DNA from: Sedimentisphaerales bacterium | GTDB lineage: Bacteria > Planctomycetota > Phycisphaerae > Sedimentisphaerales > Anaerobacaceae | Length of the DNA: 42,849 bases | Assembly (NCBI GenBank): GCA_030603595.1 | Contig: JAUVXL010000006.1 | Span: 1 to 42,849 of the forward strand | Direction of reading: 5' to 3' | Shown here: piece after piece, positions 31,549 through 40,340 of the stretch | How positions within the stretch are numbered: position 1 is the stretch's first letter | How the letters are laid out: every line of letters starts with the position of its first letter | Program-made: the position numbers and the translations under genes | The notes under the pieces: model-generated | The model's database searches: none | Told to the model about the DNA's origin: nothing | The model's input: only the letters and a program-made list of their open reading frames with translations

Positions 31549-33182
31549 AAATATCAGGACTGTTCACACTAACAGTTATATTCCAGTTCGTTGTCATTGC
31601 GGGAGCATCGGATAAGTTGCCTGTCTTCACCGACGTCACCAAAAAATCCGGCATTCTCGTAAAGAACAGCTACGGCGACTCGGAACTTACCAACATCGTC
31701 GAGGGAACCGGCTCCGGTGCGATGTTTTTCGACTATGACGCCGACGGGTGGCTCGATATCTATTTTCCCAGTCCTTGCTGGCTGAAAGAGGTTAGTGACA
31801 ACAGGAGCCGAAGAATCAGAGGCAAACTCGTCAACCGGCTGTATCGAAACAACGGCGACGGGACATTTACGGATGTTACTGATAAAGCCGGTGTCGGCGA
31901 CAAAGGCTACGGAGTCGGCTGCTCGGCGGCGGATTTCGACAATGACGGCGATCTTGACCTCTATGTTCTCAACTACGGTCCCAACGTTTTCTATCGTAAC
32001 AACGGCGACGGCACTTTCACCGATATATCCAAGGCCTCAGGCCTGGCCAATTCCAGTTGGAGTCTCTCGGCTCCCTGGTTTGACTACGATGGCGACGGTG
32101 ATCTCGATGTTTATCTCGCAAACTATCTCGAATACGACAGCGGCAAGTTCAAGTCGTACTACGCAGCGGCCGGCTACCCGGGGCCACTTAGTTACAACGG
32201 ACAGACGGATGTCCTTTACCGTAACAACGACGATGGAACATTTACCGATGTCACTAAAGATGCAGGAGTGCACCGGGCAAACGGGCGAGCAATGAGCGCT
32301 GCGGTCTCGGATTTGAACAATGACGGCCTTCTGGACATCTATGTAACCAACGACGGAATGGAAAACTACTATTTCAAAAACCTCGGCAACGGCAAGTTCC
32401 GAAACGAAGGCCTGATTATGGGTCTGGCGTTCGGCGAAGGCGGCCAGGGGGTATCTTCTATGGGGCCGACTATCGGGGATGTGGACCGCGACGGCCTGCT
32501 CGATATCTATATCCCTGATATGGGGTACGGCTGCCTTCTAATGAACCGCGGCGAGTATTTCGAGGATCGCACGGCAACGTCGAATCTGGCCGTTGTCTGC
32601 GGGCAGTACACCGGCTGGGGCGGCTTGCTCTTCGATTACGACTGCGACGGGTACCTCGATGTTTTTGTCTCCAATGGCAACGCACATCACGAATACACCG
32701 AAGAAGATGTCCTCATGCGCAACGACGGAAAAGGCAACTTCATAAATGTTGCAGCAGTCTCAGGCCCATACTTCAAGGAAAAGTACGTCGGCCGCGGCTC
32801 GACTTTCGGCGATTACGACAACGACGGCGATCTTGATATTCTCATCGTCAACCTTAACGACACTCCGAAGCTGCTGCGAAACGACGGCGGCAACAGCAAC
32901 AATTGGCTGATCGTGGAAGCCAAATTGCCCGGCGGCAAGAGCGACGCAATCGGCGCCCGCGTCACCGTTAAGACCGGCTCTCTCATACAAATCCAGGACC
33001 TTATACCGGTTGCCGGTTATCTTTCGCAGGTGGACCCAAGGCGCCATTTTGGCCTCGGCAAGGCCTCCAAAGCCGATTCAGTAGAGATTCGCTGGCCGGA
33101 CGGGCAAATTACCAAACTGACAGATGTAAAGGCAAATCAGTTTCTTAGCGTAACACAGGAACCTCGTAAAACGGAGCAGTGA
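31545..33182 (+). CDS. Secreted CRTAC1 family protein (FG-GAP/VCBS repeats + ASPIC)
   Basis: GTG 31545 is preceded by GGAGGAGG and overlaps the previous stop. A signal peptide (LFTLTVIFQFVVIAGA) is followed by seven calcium-binding-type repeats with D-x-D-x-D-G cores: DYDADGWLDIYF, DFDNDGDLDLYV, DYDGDGDLDVYL, DLNNDGLLDIYV, DVDRDGLLDIYI, DYDCDGYLDVFV and DYDNDGDLDILIV. The last 100 residues are a UnbV/ASPIC domain (IGARVTVKTG, QVDPRRHFGLG, VEIRWPDGQ). Such proteins are integrin-like propellers, often extracellular and adhesive or scaffolding; no enzyme activity is known. The gap to the ten-haem cytochrome is four bases, indicating linked expression. It is only distantly similar to the two - strand paralogues at the right end. 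Confidence 0.9.
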   Translation: MKISGLFTLTVIFQFVVIAGASDKLPVFTDVTKKSGILVKNSYGDSELTNIVEGTGSGAMFFDYDADGWLDIYFPSPCWLKEVSDNRSRRIRGKLVNRLYRNNGDGTFTDVTDKAGVGDKGYGVGCSAADFDNDGDLDLYVLNYGPNVFYRNNGDGTFTDISKASGLANSSWSLSAPWFDYDGDGDLDVYLANYLEYDSGKFKSYYAAAGYPGPLSYNGQTDVLYRNNDDGTFTDVTKDAGVHRANGRAMSAAVSDLNNDGLLDIYVTNDGMENYYFKNLGNGKFRNEGLIMGLAFGEGGQGVSSMGPTIGDVDRDGLLDIYIPDMGYGCLLMNRGEYFEDRTATSNLAVVCGQYTGWGGLLFDYDCDGYLDVFVSNGNAHHEYTEEDVLMRNDGKGNFINVAAVSGPYFKEKYVGRGSTFGDYDNDGDLDILIVNLNDTPKLLRNDGGNSNNWLIVEAKLPGGKSDAIGARVTVKTGSLIQIQDLIPVAGYLSQVDPRRHFGLGKASKADSVEIRWPDGQITKLTDVKANQFLSVTQEPRKTEQ

Positions 33183-33186
33183 CACA

Positions 33187-36042
33187 ATGAAATATATTCT
33201 TTCAATTTCATTCAGCATTGTATTATGCATATCTGTCTGTTGGGCGGGCGAGGGCCGGGATAAACATCCCGTCTATGTGGGGGCAAGGGTATGCGCGACC
33301 TGCCATCAGACTGAACGTATGGGCCACCAGTTCAGCAAATGGCTGGCATCAAAACACGCCGGCGCCTATGCCGTACTGGCTAACCCCCAATCCAAAAAGA
33401 TTGCTGAGTTGAGCGGAATTCCGCAGGAACCTCAGGAATCCACGATGTGTCTCGGATGCCATGCAACCGGCGCACATGCCGAGGCCTGGGAAAAAGACGA
33501 CACTTTCTTCGTTGAAGACGGCGTTCAGTGCGAGAGATGTCACGGGCCGGGAAGTGAATATATGGATGCCGCTATTATGACGGACCGCGATGCAGCCGTC
33601 AAGGCAGGACTCATGATCCCGACAATGCTCGATTGCATGGGCTGTCACCAGGTAAAAGGCTCCCACGTGGCAATACACAACTTGCCGAAGCTTGATATGG
33701 AAAAGGCTTGGCGGGATATTGCTCACCCAACCGGCAAGGACGGCGATCGTAAATCGAAACCGCCGCCGGAACCGGCAGGGGCCGGGAGCGGCGAGCCTAA
33801 GTATGTGGGGGTTTATGTCTGCGGGCGCTGCCATAAAGGGCCCGGCCACAGCTATCAGTTCAGCAAATGGCGCATGAGCAGGCATGCTCTCGCCTACGCT
33901 ACGCTGGCCGCGCCGAAGGCATACGCCATTGCCAAAAAGCAGGGCCTCAAGACGAGTCCGCAGGCCAGTGCTGAGTGTCTGAAGTGCCATACTACAATCT
34001 TCACGAATCCTGCCGGCGGGGCGCTTGATTCGTACTCTCCGTACGAGGGGGTCGGCTGCGAGGCTTGCCATGGCGCGGGCGGCAAGTATATCCCGCAAGC
34101 CGTTATGACAGATCCGCGGGCTGCAAAAGCTGCCAGGCTCAGAGAAGTAACGCGCGAAGTATGCCTGCGGTGCCATGAAAACGCGCACGACAAGCCCTTT
34201 GATTTCGAGCAGGCGGTTAAGAAGATAGCGCATCCGGCGGTCCCGGCCAAGGCGGCACAGACGCCGCGCTACAAAACACCGCTGAACATGGCATTCAGCC
34301 CCGACGGCAAGGAGTTATATGTCGCCTGCGAAGCCTCTCACACGGTCATTGTTGTTGATGTGCGTCAGCGGCGGAAAATTGCGGAGATACCGGCCGGCCA
34401 TCACCCGACGGAGGTAACATTCAGCCCCAACGGCGCCCGGGCTTACGTCAGCAATCGCCTTGACGACACCATCTCGGTGATCGACGTCTCCTCTCGCGAG
34501 GCAGTAGCGACTGTGCCAGTCGGAGATGAACCGCACGGCGTGCTAACCGACAACTCCGGCAAACATCTGTATGTCCTCAATACATCCGCAGACAGTATTT
34601 CAGTTATTGATACGAAGACGCTGAAAGAAATCAAGCGACTTACCGCAAGTCGCAGTCCGTGGTCGCTCTCACACTCGCCGGACGGGTCGCTGATTTACGT
34701 GACCAACAATCTTTCTAGGTTCGTCGATTTCCGCAAGCCTTCAATTTCTGAAGTTACGGTCATCGACACAAGCCGTGCGGCTGTCCGAGACCGCATAGCA
34801 GTACCCGCGGCCAATCTTCTTCAGGGCGTCGATTGGCATCCAAGCGGCAAGTTCGCCCTAATCACATGTAACCGAACAAAGAATCTCGTACCGATGACTC
34901 GCCTCGTGCAGGGCTGGACGATTACCAACGCCCTCGGAGTGATATGGAAAGACGGACGTGTGGATCAGGTGCTCCTCGACGAGCCGGGCATGTGTTTTCC
35001 GGATCCGGCGGACGTGGCGATAACGCCCGACGGACGCCTGGCTCTGGTGACAAGTTCGGGATCGGATCGCGTAGCGGTCGTAGATATTCCCAGACTCCTC
35101 TCAATACTCGAAGCAGCCACCGACGAGGAGCGACTCCACGTCCTTCCCAACCACTTGGGCAAACCCACAGAATTCGTCATCACCCACATACCCACAAAGA
35201 ACAGCCCCCGAGGCGTGCTGATCACCGCCGACGGCAAAACGGCCTTTGTGGCAAACGCCCTCGATGACTCGCTGACGGTAATCGATATAGACAAGCTCGA
35301 GGCCGTGCAGAGAATCGACCTTGGAGGCCCAAAGGCTATTACTAAGGTGCGTTATGGCGAACGCCTTTTCCACAGCGCAAATATCACCTTCAAGCGTCAG
35401 TTCTCATGTCACTCTTGTCATCCCGACGGGCATGTTGACGGACTCACGTACGACATTGAACCCGACGGAATCGGGATCAGTCCGGTTGACAACCGTACTC
35501 TGCGGGGGATTCTCGACACGGCCCCATTCAAATGGGAAGGGACCAACCCAAGTCTTCAACGACAATGCGGGCCTCGCCTGGCCGTTTTCTTCACACGAAT
35601 CCAGCCGTTTACGCCCGAGGAGCTCTCCGCCCTGGATAATTACATCTGCACTATTCCACGCCCGCCGAACCGCTACCGTCCTTTGGGGGCGGAACTGACA
35701 GACGCCCAACATCGCGGGAAAAAGATGTTCGAGAGGACTATGACCAACGACAACCGAGTCATCCCGAAGGGAAACAGGTGCATTACATGTCACTTTCCTC
35801 CGCTTTATACCGACCGTCATACCCATAAGGTGGGAGAAAAACTCTGGCTTGACGGAGAATCTGAATTCGATACTCCACACCTGAGCAACATCTATGATTC
35901 CGCACCGTATCTCCACAATGGAATCGCGCAAACCCTTGAAGAAATATGGACACGGTACAATCCCGACGATGAGCACGGCGTCACCAACGACATGACGAAA
36001 GACCAGCTCAACGATCTGATCGAATACATCAAGACATTGTAG
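33187..36042 (+). CDS. Ten-haem cytochrome: two c554-like modules, YVTN propeller, CCP-like module
   Basis: The ATG follows the previous stop by four bases. After a signal peptide (ending VCWA), CXXCH motifs occur at residues 36, 88, 115 and 150, then 212, 264, 291 and 326: two four-haem cytochrome c554-like repeats sharing VGxxVCxxCH and QFSKWxxSxHA. Residues about 355-725 form a YVTN propeller (MAFSPDGKELYVACE, AYVSNRLDDTISVIDV, TAFVANALDDSLTVID). The tail carries haem motifs at 741 (CHSCH) and 865 (CITCH) with SNIYDSAPYLHNG, as in cytochrome c peroxidase/MauG-like proteins. At 951 residues it could be a complete electron path with its own catalytic end. The substrate is unknown; the neighbours suggest a periplasmic oxidation. 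Confidence 0.9.
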   Translation: MKYILSISFSIVLCISVCWAGEGRDKHPVYVGARVCATCHQTERMGHQFSKWLASKHAGAYAVLANPQSKKIAELSGIPQEPQESTMCLGCHATGAHAEAWEKDDTFFVEDGVQCERCHGPGSEYMDAAIMTDRDAAVKAGLMIPTMLDCMGCHQVKGSHVAIHNLPKLDMEKAWRDIAHPTGKDGDRKSKPPPEPAGAGSGEPKYVGVYVCGRCHKGPGHSYQFSKWRMSRHALAYATLAAPKAYAIAKKQGLKTSPQASAECLKCHTTIFTNPAGGALDSYSPYEGVGCEACHGAGGKYIPQAVMTDPRAAKAARLREVTREVCLRCHENAHDKPFDFEQAVKKIAHPAVPAKAAQTPRYKTPLNMAFSPDGKELYVACEASHTVIVVDVRQRRKIAEIPAGHHPTEVTFSPNGARAYVSNRLDDTISVIDVSSREAVATVPVGDEPHGVLTDNSGKHLYVLNTSADSISVIDTKTLKEIKRLTASRSPWSLSHSPDGSLIYVTNNLSRFVDFRKPSISEVTVIDTSRAAVRDRIAVPAANLLQGVDWHPSGKFALITCNRTKNLVPMTRLVQGWTITNALGVIWKDGRVDQVLLDEPGMCFPDPADVAITPDGRLALVTSSGSDRVAVVDIPRLLSILEAATDEERLHVLPNHLGKPTEFVITHIPTKNSPRGVLITADGKTAFVANALDDSLTVIDIDKLEAVQRIDLGGPKAITKVRYGERLFHSANITFKRQFSCHSCHPDGHVDGLTYDIEPDGIGISPVDNRTLRGILDTAPFKWEGTNPSLQRQCGPRLAVFFTRIQPFTPEELSALDNYICTIPRPPNRYRPLGAELTDAQHRGKKMFERTMTNDNRVIPKGNRCITCHFPPLYTDRHTHKVGEKLWLDGESEFDTPHLSNIYDSAPYLHNGIAQTLEEIWTRYNPDDEHGVTNDMTKDQLNDLIEYIKTL

Positions 36043-36072
36043 TTGTTAGAGGACAAGGAAAAGGAATTATTT

Positions 36073-37329
36073 ATGAAATATCTGATAATTTCTGCAAGAA
36101 TCCTAATGGTGCTGTGGCTTGGGGAAACAGCGCTCTGTCAGGCCAAGGATTTAACGAGCGGCTTGCCCGCGTTTTCTTCTATTTCCGTCTGCGCCACTGA
36201 ACAGAAGCTTCCTTACGTCTATACCGAATGGAAGCACTTCACGACCAAAGACGGGCTTCCAAACGACCACGTTTTCGCGGTCAAGGCCGACGGTTCGAAG
36301 GTCTGGGTGGGCACGGAAAACGGTCTGGCCTGTATCGACAAAACGACCGGGAAGATTAAGAGCTGGAAAGAAAAAGACGGCTTGCCCTGGCGGGTGGTCT
36401 CCGCCCTCGACGTCAATACCAAAACCGGAGAGCTATGGGTAGGACTCTTCGGAGGCGGGCTTGCACGTTTCAGCGGCGGACGATTCGACCACTGGCACCA
36501 GTTGAATAGCGGACTTATCAACGACGTCGTCTACGGCGTAGCCATCGAGAATGACAACGTTTGGGCTGCCACCACAGCGGGTGCAAGCAGATACAATACC
36601 GTTACCGGTGAATGGACGATATATACCGAGAAGAATGCGCCGATGGAGGAGATCTGGAACTACGGCGTCTCCTACGACGCGGGAAAAGTCTATCTTGGCA
36701 TCTGGGGCAGCGGGGTCCTGGAGTTCGATGTGGCCACCGAATCATGGAAGGACTACCTCGACCCGGACGGCGAAATGGAGATCGACCTCTATCGTGACGA
36801 CGGTATAGTCCATGTCATCACCACCGGCACCAGTTACATCGACGGCATTTTGTGGGTGTCAAGCTATTTCGGCATGTGCCGCTACGACGGCCGGCACTGG
36901 CGAGGGTATTTTGCTCACGAAACCGGGCTGCCCAGCGACTTCGGCAATGCCGTTAAGGGCCGGGACGCCAACGAAGCGTGGTTTGCAACCGATAAAGGTG
37001 TAGGCGTACTGGCGGATTTTCCCTCCGATACCTGGGTAACATATACCATGGATCCCAACACCCACCGGGGCAAAGCAGTCGTTACTCAAGGCCAAATAAC
37101 CCTTGAAATCGTCGATATGCCAAGGGGAATCCCCCACAACTACGCGCTTTGGACGGAATTTGACGGTAATAATATTTGGGTGGGAACCTCAAAAGGACTT
37201 GCAAATGCGATCGGAATCGGTTATTATAAAGGACTGAGGAGCCGAGCAAGATGGGTGGCGCCCAGCGGTGAGATCGAAGCCGGAAAATCGGGCGGCCACA
37301 AGACAAAAAGGCCTAAACGGTCTGGATAA
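36073..37329 (+). CDS. Secreted Reg_prop (two-component-regulator-type) propeller protein
   Basis: ATG 36073 is chosen over TTG 36043 because AAGGA (36061-36065) precedes it and a signal peptide (KYLIISARILMVLWLGETALCQA) then starts cleanly. The 418-residue protein is a propeller of Reg_prop-like blades: TTKDGLPNDHVFAVKADGSKVWVG, KEKDGLPWRVVSALD, GELWVGLFGGGLARF, DGILWVSSYFGMCRYDG and NIWVGTSKGLANA. In hybrid two-component systems this domain is the periplasmic sensor; here the kinase part is absent. It may act as a stand-alone ligand-binding or scaffold protein in the operon. The next gene starts 25 bases after its stop. Confidence 0.85.
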   Translation: MKYLIISARILMVLWLGETALCQAKDLTSGLPAFSSISVCATEQKLPYVYTEWKHFTTKDGLPNDHVFAVKADGSKVWVGTENGLACIDKTTGKIKSWKEKDGLPWRVVSALDVNTKTGELWVGLFGGGLARFSGGRFDHWHQLNSGLINDVVYGVAIENDNVWAATTAGASRYNTVTGEWTIYTEKNAPMEEIWNYGVSYDAGKVYLGIWGSGVLEFDVATESWKDYLDPDGEMEIDLYRDDGIVHVITTGTSYIDGILWVSSYFGMCRYDGRHWRGYFAHETGLPSDFGNAVKGRDANEAWFATDKGVGVLADFPSDTWVTYTMDPNTHRGKAVVTQGQITLEIVDMPRGIPHNYALWTEFDGNNIWVGTSKGLANAIGIGYYKGLRSRARWVAPSGEIEAGKSGGHKTKRPKRSG

Positions 37330-37354
37330 GGGTTATGGAAAAGTGAGGTTGATT

Positions 37355-38824
37355 ATGAAGCGGTGCCAATTCCTTTTACTAATGGTTTTTGTTGTGTTAG
37401 CCGGTTCCTGCGCCACCCGGAAACAGGCGCGCTTGGGCGATCAGATTACGGAGATTGATGCGGAAACGCTTCAGCTTCTGGAAAAGATCAATTCAGCCAG
37501 CGCCTATGAGGTCCCGGACCTGGGTTTGCGCAAGGACTACAACTACGCGAAGACCGCACAAGATGTCGAGCCTTTCAGGCATGTGAAGCCGTATAAAGAG
37601 CATTTCTTGCTCCAAATGGAGTACACCGGGCCCGGTCGGGCAATTCCCGAACCGACAGATGTTGATTCCGTTAAGATTGGTTTCATCGGTCCGATTATGT
37701 CCACTGTTTCGGTCGCAACCGGCGGCAAGAGCCACGAGGAGGCGCTGGGCATCAAGATGCTCCAGGGCGCACGGCTGGCCATCGAGGGCGCCAACGCCGC
37801 AGGAGGATATCTCAAGAGGGATATCCCGTTTGAACTGGTCGTCAGCAACGATAACGGGCTTTGGGGCGCCTCCGGTAATGAGATTATCAAGATGGCATAT
37901 AAGGACAAGGTCTGGGCGATACTCGGCACGATTGACGGCGCCAACAGTCATATTGCAATCCGCGTGGCGCTCAAGGCCGAGGTCACTATGATGAACTCCG
38001 CCGACACGGATCCTACATTCATCGAAACGAATATCCCCTGGGTGTTCCGTTGCATCAGCGACGACCGCCAGCAGGGGTATCTCTTGGTTGACTACATGTA
38101 CAGAAAGCTCAAGCTCAAACGCGTCGGGGTCATACGCGCCAGCAACCGGTACGGTCGATTCGGAGTGCGCGAGATAAGCGACGGCAGCCGGCGTCTCGGG
38201 AACCCCATCATCATCGAGATGGCTTATGCGTTGGGAACCGAGGACTTTTCGTTGCAGCTTGAACGGCTCAAAGATGAGAACCTCGAGGCGATCGTTCACT
38301 GGGGAGATGCGCACGAAGGGGCCCTGATTCTGAATCAAATGCGCCGGATGGGCATGGACCAGCCCTACTTTGTCTGTGACCGCTGTTTGTCTGAGGAGTT
38401 TGTCGAGATTACCGGTGACAACGCCGAAGGCGTGATTTGCGCGTATCCTTGGAATCCAACGAGGAAGGATTCTCGTTTAGAGAGGTTTTATGAGGATTTC
38501 CTGAAGCGTTTCGGCGAGCAGCCTGAGACATACGCGGCCCATGGCTACGACGGCATGAGTATGCTGATCTGGGCTATACAAGCGGCAGGCCTCAACAGAG
38601 CCAAGATACGCGACGTCCTTGCCTACCAAAGTAAGCCCTGGCATGGTGTTACGGGCGACATAGTGTTCAGCGCCGCCCTGGATGACGTCGGCGAGGTCTA
38701 TCTTGCCAAACGGCGGAAGGGCGAGTGGAAATTCTATTCCAGAGAAGACCTCAAGATACCTCAAGGGTATATTCCACCTCGCGACAGGGTAAGCAGGCCG
38801 ACCTTGACCGCACAGTCGCGTTGA
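37355..38824 (+). CDS. Branched-chain-type substrate-binding lipoprotein, paralogue 1
   Basis: ATG 37355 follows GAGG and begins a signal with lipobox LAGSC-type (Cys19); a longer in-frame start at 37268 would overlap the previous gene and is rejected. Residues 20-103 are a linker unique to this protein. From about 104 (DSVKIGFIGP) comes a type I periplasmic binding fold (Peripla_BP_6/LivK): GARLAIEGANAAGGYLKRDIPFELV, WAILGTIDGANSHIAIRVALKAEV, RVGVIRASNRYGRFGVREI and YAAHGYDGMSMLIWAIQAAGLNRAKIRD. Such proteins deliver amino acids, urea or related compounds to ABC importers, yet no permease or ATPase is present. Within this cytochrome operon it more likely works as a ligand carrier or sensor. 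Confidence 0.88.
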   Translation: MKRCQFLLLMVFVVLAGSCATRKQARLGDQITEIDAETLQLLEKINSASAYEVPDLGLRKDYNYAKTAQDVEPFRHVKPYKEHFLLQMEYTGPGRAIPEPTDVDSVKIGFIGPIMSTVSVATGGKSHEEALGIKMLQGARLAIEGANAAGGYLKRDIPFELVVSNDNGLWGASGNEIIKMAYKDKVWAILGTIDGANSHIAIRVALKAEVTMMNSADTDPTFIETNIPWVFRCISDDRQQGYLLVDYMYRKLKLKRVGVIRASNRYGRFGVREISDGSRRLGNPIIIEMAYALGTEDFSLQLERLKDENLEAIVHWGDAHEGALILNQMRRMGMDQPYFVCDRCLSEEFVEITGDNAEGVICAYPWNPTRKDSRLERFYEDFLKRFGEQPETYAAHGYDGMSMLIWAIQAAGLNRAKIRDVLAYQSKPWHGVTGDIVFSAALDDVGEVYLAKRRKGEWKFYSREDLKIPQGYIPPRDRVSRPTLTAQSR

Positions 38825-38834
38825 GGCAACCGAA

Positions 38835-40340
38835 GTGGAAAAAAGACACATGGGCAGAACATTCAGCGCCGCTTATATACTCTTGGTCCTGTTGCTTGCC
38901 GTATGCAAGCAGTTGTCACCTCTGGCTACGACCAGGGGCCCAGAGAGAAAGCAGTTGTCACCCCTGGCTACGACCAGGGGTCCAGAGAGAAAGCAGTTGT
39001 CACCCCTGGCTACGACCAGGGGTCCAGAGAGAGCGGAGGAATGGATTCCCGCTTTCGCGGCAATGACATGCGGGGCGGCAATGACACAAGGCCAGTGCCC
39101 AAACGCCGAGTCCGATTGTCCGGCAGGTTCTTCGCAAAGCCGCGAGCTTCCGGAACGCCCCGGCAAGTCCCGTAAGGGACGCCTTGCGGCTGCGAAGATG
39201 TCTCGAAGAAACTGCACAGGCCCTGGAGGAGAGGAGCCTGCGCCGGCGGATATCGACGAAGTGTTAATAGGCTATTTTGGCCCTGCAGATCCCTGTCATG
39301 TCCAGGGGGGCGGCATGTGGTGTGCGGCGTCTCTGGCAATTGAGCAGGCCAATCTTTCAGGGGGATACAAAGGCCTGCCGTTCCGTCTGGTTCACGGTTG
39401 GTCGGATAACCCGTGGGGCTCCGGCGTCAAGCAGGTAGTCCGCATGGCCTACGTGGACAAGGTCTGGGCCGTCATCGGAGGAATCGACGGATCCTCGACC
39501 CATTTGGCCGAGCAGGTGGTCGCCAAGGCTCGGCTAACTTTGATAAGCCCCGGAAGCACCGATAGAACGGCGAATCTCGCCAATGTCCCGTGGATGTTTT
39601 CATGCCTGCCTGGCGACAATCTTCAGACGTGCGTTCTCGCCCAGGCAATAGAGGCACACGTTCAAAGAAAGCCGTTTCTGCTTGTCTCGGCCGTGGACCA
39701 CGATTCGCACATTTTCGCGGTCGAATTGACCAAGTCATTGGCCCGAAAACAAATGGTTCCGGCTTATCATTTCGAGTTTAGGCCCGACGAAAAGAACCTT
39801 GCGGACCTCGTGCAGAAAGTCATAAACACTCAGACCGATGCTGTCGTTTTAATCGCCGGCTCACAACAAAGCGCACGGCTGACCTCTGCCATGCGAGAAA
39901 GTGGCTTTCAAGGGCTAATCTTTGGCGGACCGACTATGGGCCAACGCGATTTCACGAAGAAAGCAGGCAATGCCGCTGAAGGAGCGATTTTCCCTTTGCT
40001 TTATGCCCCCGGCGGGACCTCGGAGGATTTTGAGCGGACATTCACCGCACGATTTGGAAATCGCCCAGACTACCTCGCCGCACACACCTATGACGTCGTC
40101 AACCTTCTGGTTGCGGCCATACGCAAAGCCGGCCTGAATCGCACCCGCATACGCGATGCGGTAAAAGAACTTTCCGGGTGGCAGGGCGTGGCAGGGCCGA
40201 TACTGTGGGATTCGAGGGGAAGCAATTCAAGGCCGATTGTCTTGGGAACAGTAACTTCGGGCCAACTGAAACAACTCTCTCAGATTGAACGGGACCCTGA
40301 ATCGTTCATTTCCTCCGGATTTCTGAACTGCCTTCAGTAA
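38835..40340 (+). CDS. Substrate-binding lipoprotein, paralogue 2, with repeat-built linker
   Basis: GTG 38835 lies ten bases after the preceding stop; ATG 38850 is an alternative. The signal (SAAYILLVLLLAVC) ends at Cys24, a poor but plausible lipobox (Val at -1). Directly after it come three copies of the 14-residue unit KQLSPLATTRGPER (residues 25-66), then peptide EEWIPAFAAMT from another palindromic repeat, then a third palindromic stretch. The Peripla_BP_6 domain starts near 141 (DEVLIGYFGP) and runs to the end: CAASLAIEQANLSGGYKGLPFRLV, WAVIGGIDGSSTHLAEQVVAKARL and AAHTYDVVNLLVAAIRKAGLNRTRIRD. It is paralogous to the preceding gene but its linker is entirely repeat DNA. The 3' end overlaps the convergent gene by 35 bases. 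Confidence 0.85.
   Translation: MEKRHMGRTFSAAYILLVLLLAVCKQLSPLATTRGPERKQLSPLATTRGPERKQLSPLATTRGPERAEEWIPAFAAMTCGAAMTQGQCPNAESDCPAGSSQSRELPERPGKSRKGRLAAAKMSRRNCTGPGGEEPAPADIDEVLIGYFGPADPCHVQGGGMWCAASLAIEQANLSGGYKGLPFRLVHGWSDNPWGSGVKQVVRMAYVDKVWAVIGGIDGSSTHLAEQVVAKARLTLISPGSTDRTANLANVPWMFSCLPGDNLQTCVLAQAIEAHVQRKPFLLVSAVDHDSHIFAVELTKSLARKQMVPAYHFEFRPDEKNLADLVQKVINTQTDAVVLIAGSQQSARLTSAMRESGFQGLIFGGPTMGQRDFTKKAGNAAEGAIFPLLYAPGGTSEDFERTFTARFGNRPDYLAAHTYDVVNLLVAAIRKAGLNRTRIRDAVKELSGWQGVAGPILWDSRGSNSRPIVLGTVTSGQLKQLSQIERDPESFISSGFLNCLQ
38909..39034. repeat. Three tandem 42-base hairpin repeats in coding sequence
   Basis: Copies begin at 38909, 38951 and 38993, each exactly 42 bases. Each contains CCCCTGG-CTACGA-CCAGGGG (the first copy has CCTCTGG), a 7-base stem. 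The period is divisible by three, so the reading frame of the lipoprotein stays open and gives a 14-residue repeat. Copy 3 diverges after GAGAGA. Confidence 0.9.
39042..39068. repeat. GGATTCCCGC palindromic repeat, copy 3
   Basis: TGGATTCCCGC (39042-39052) with GCGGCAATGACA (39057-39068) matches the intergenic copies at 13245 and 14700 apart from one base. Here it is inside a coding sequence and read as EEWIPAFAAMT. Confidence 0.8.
39129..39198. repeat. Long imperfect palindrome in coding sequence
   Basis: TCTTCGCAAAGCCGCGAG (39129-39146) is largely complementary to CTTGCGGCTGCGAAGA (39183-39198). A central hairpin GTCCC-GTAA-GGGAC lies at 39167-39180. It directly follows the other repeats and completes the replacement of the linker of the binding lipoprotein. 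Confidence 0.6.

Noticed and set aside
37268-37354. Upstream start for the first binding lipoprotein
   Set aside because: It overlaps the propeller gene and would bury the lipobox behind a basic 29-residue extension; ATG 37355 has a GAGG site and a clean signal.
38909-39034. CRISPR-like array
   Set aside because: The three 42-base units are directly adjacent without spacers, lie in a coding frame, and no cas gene is present.
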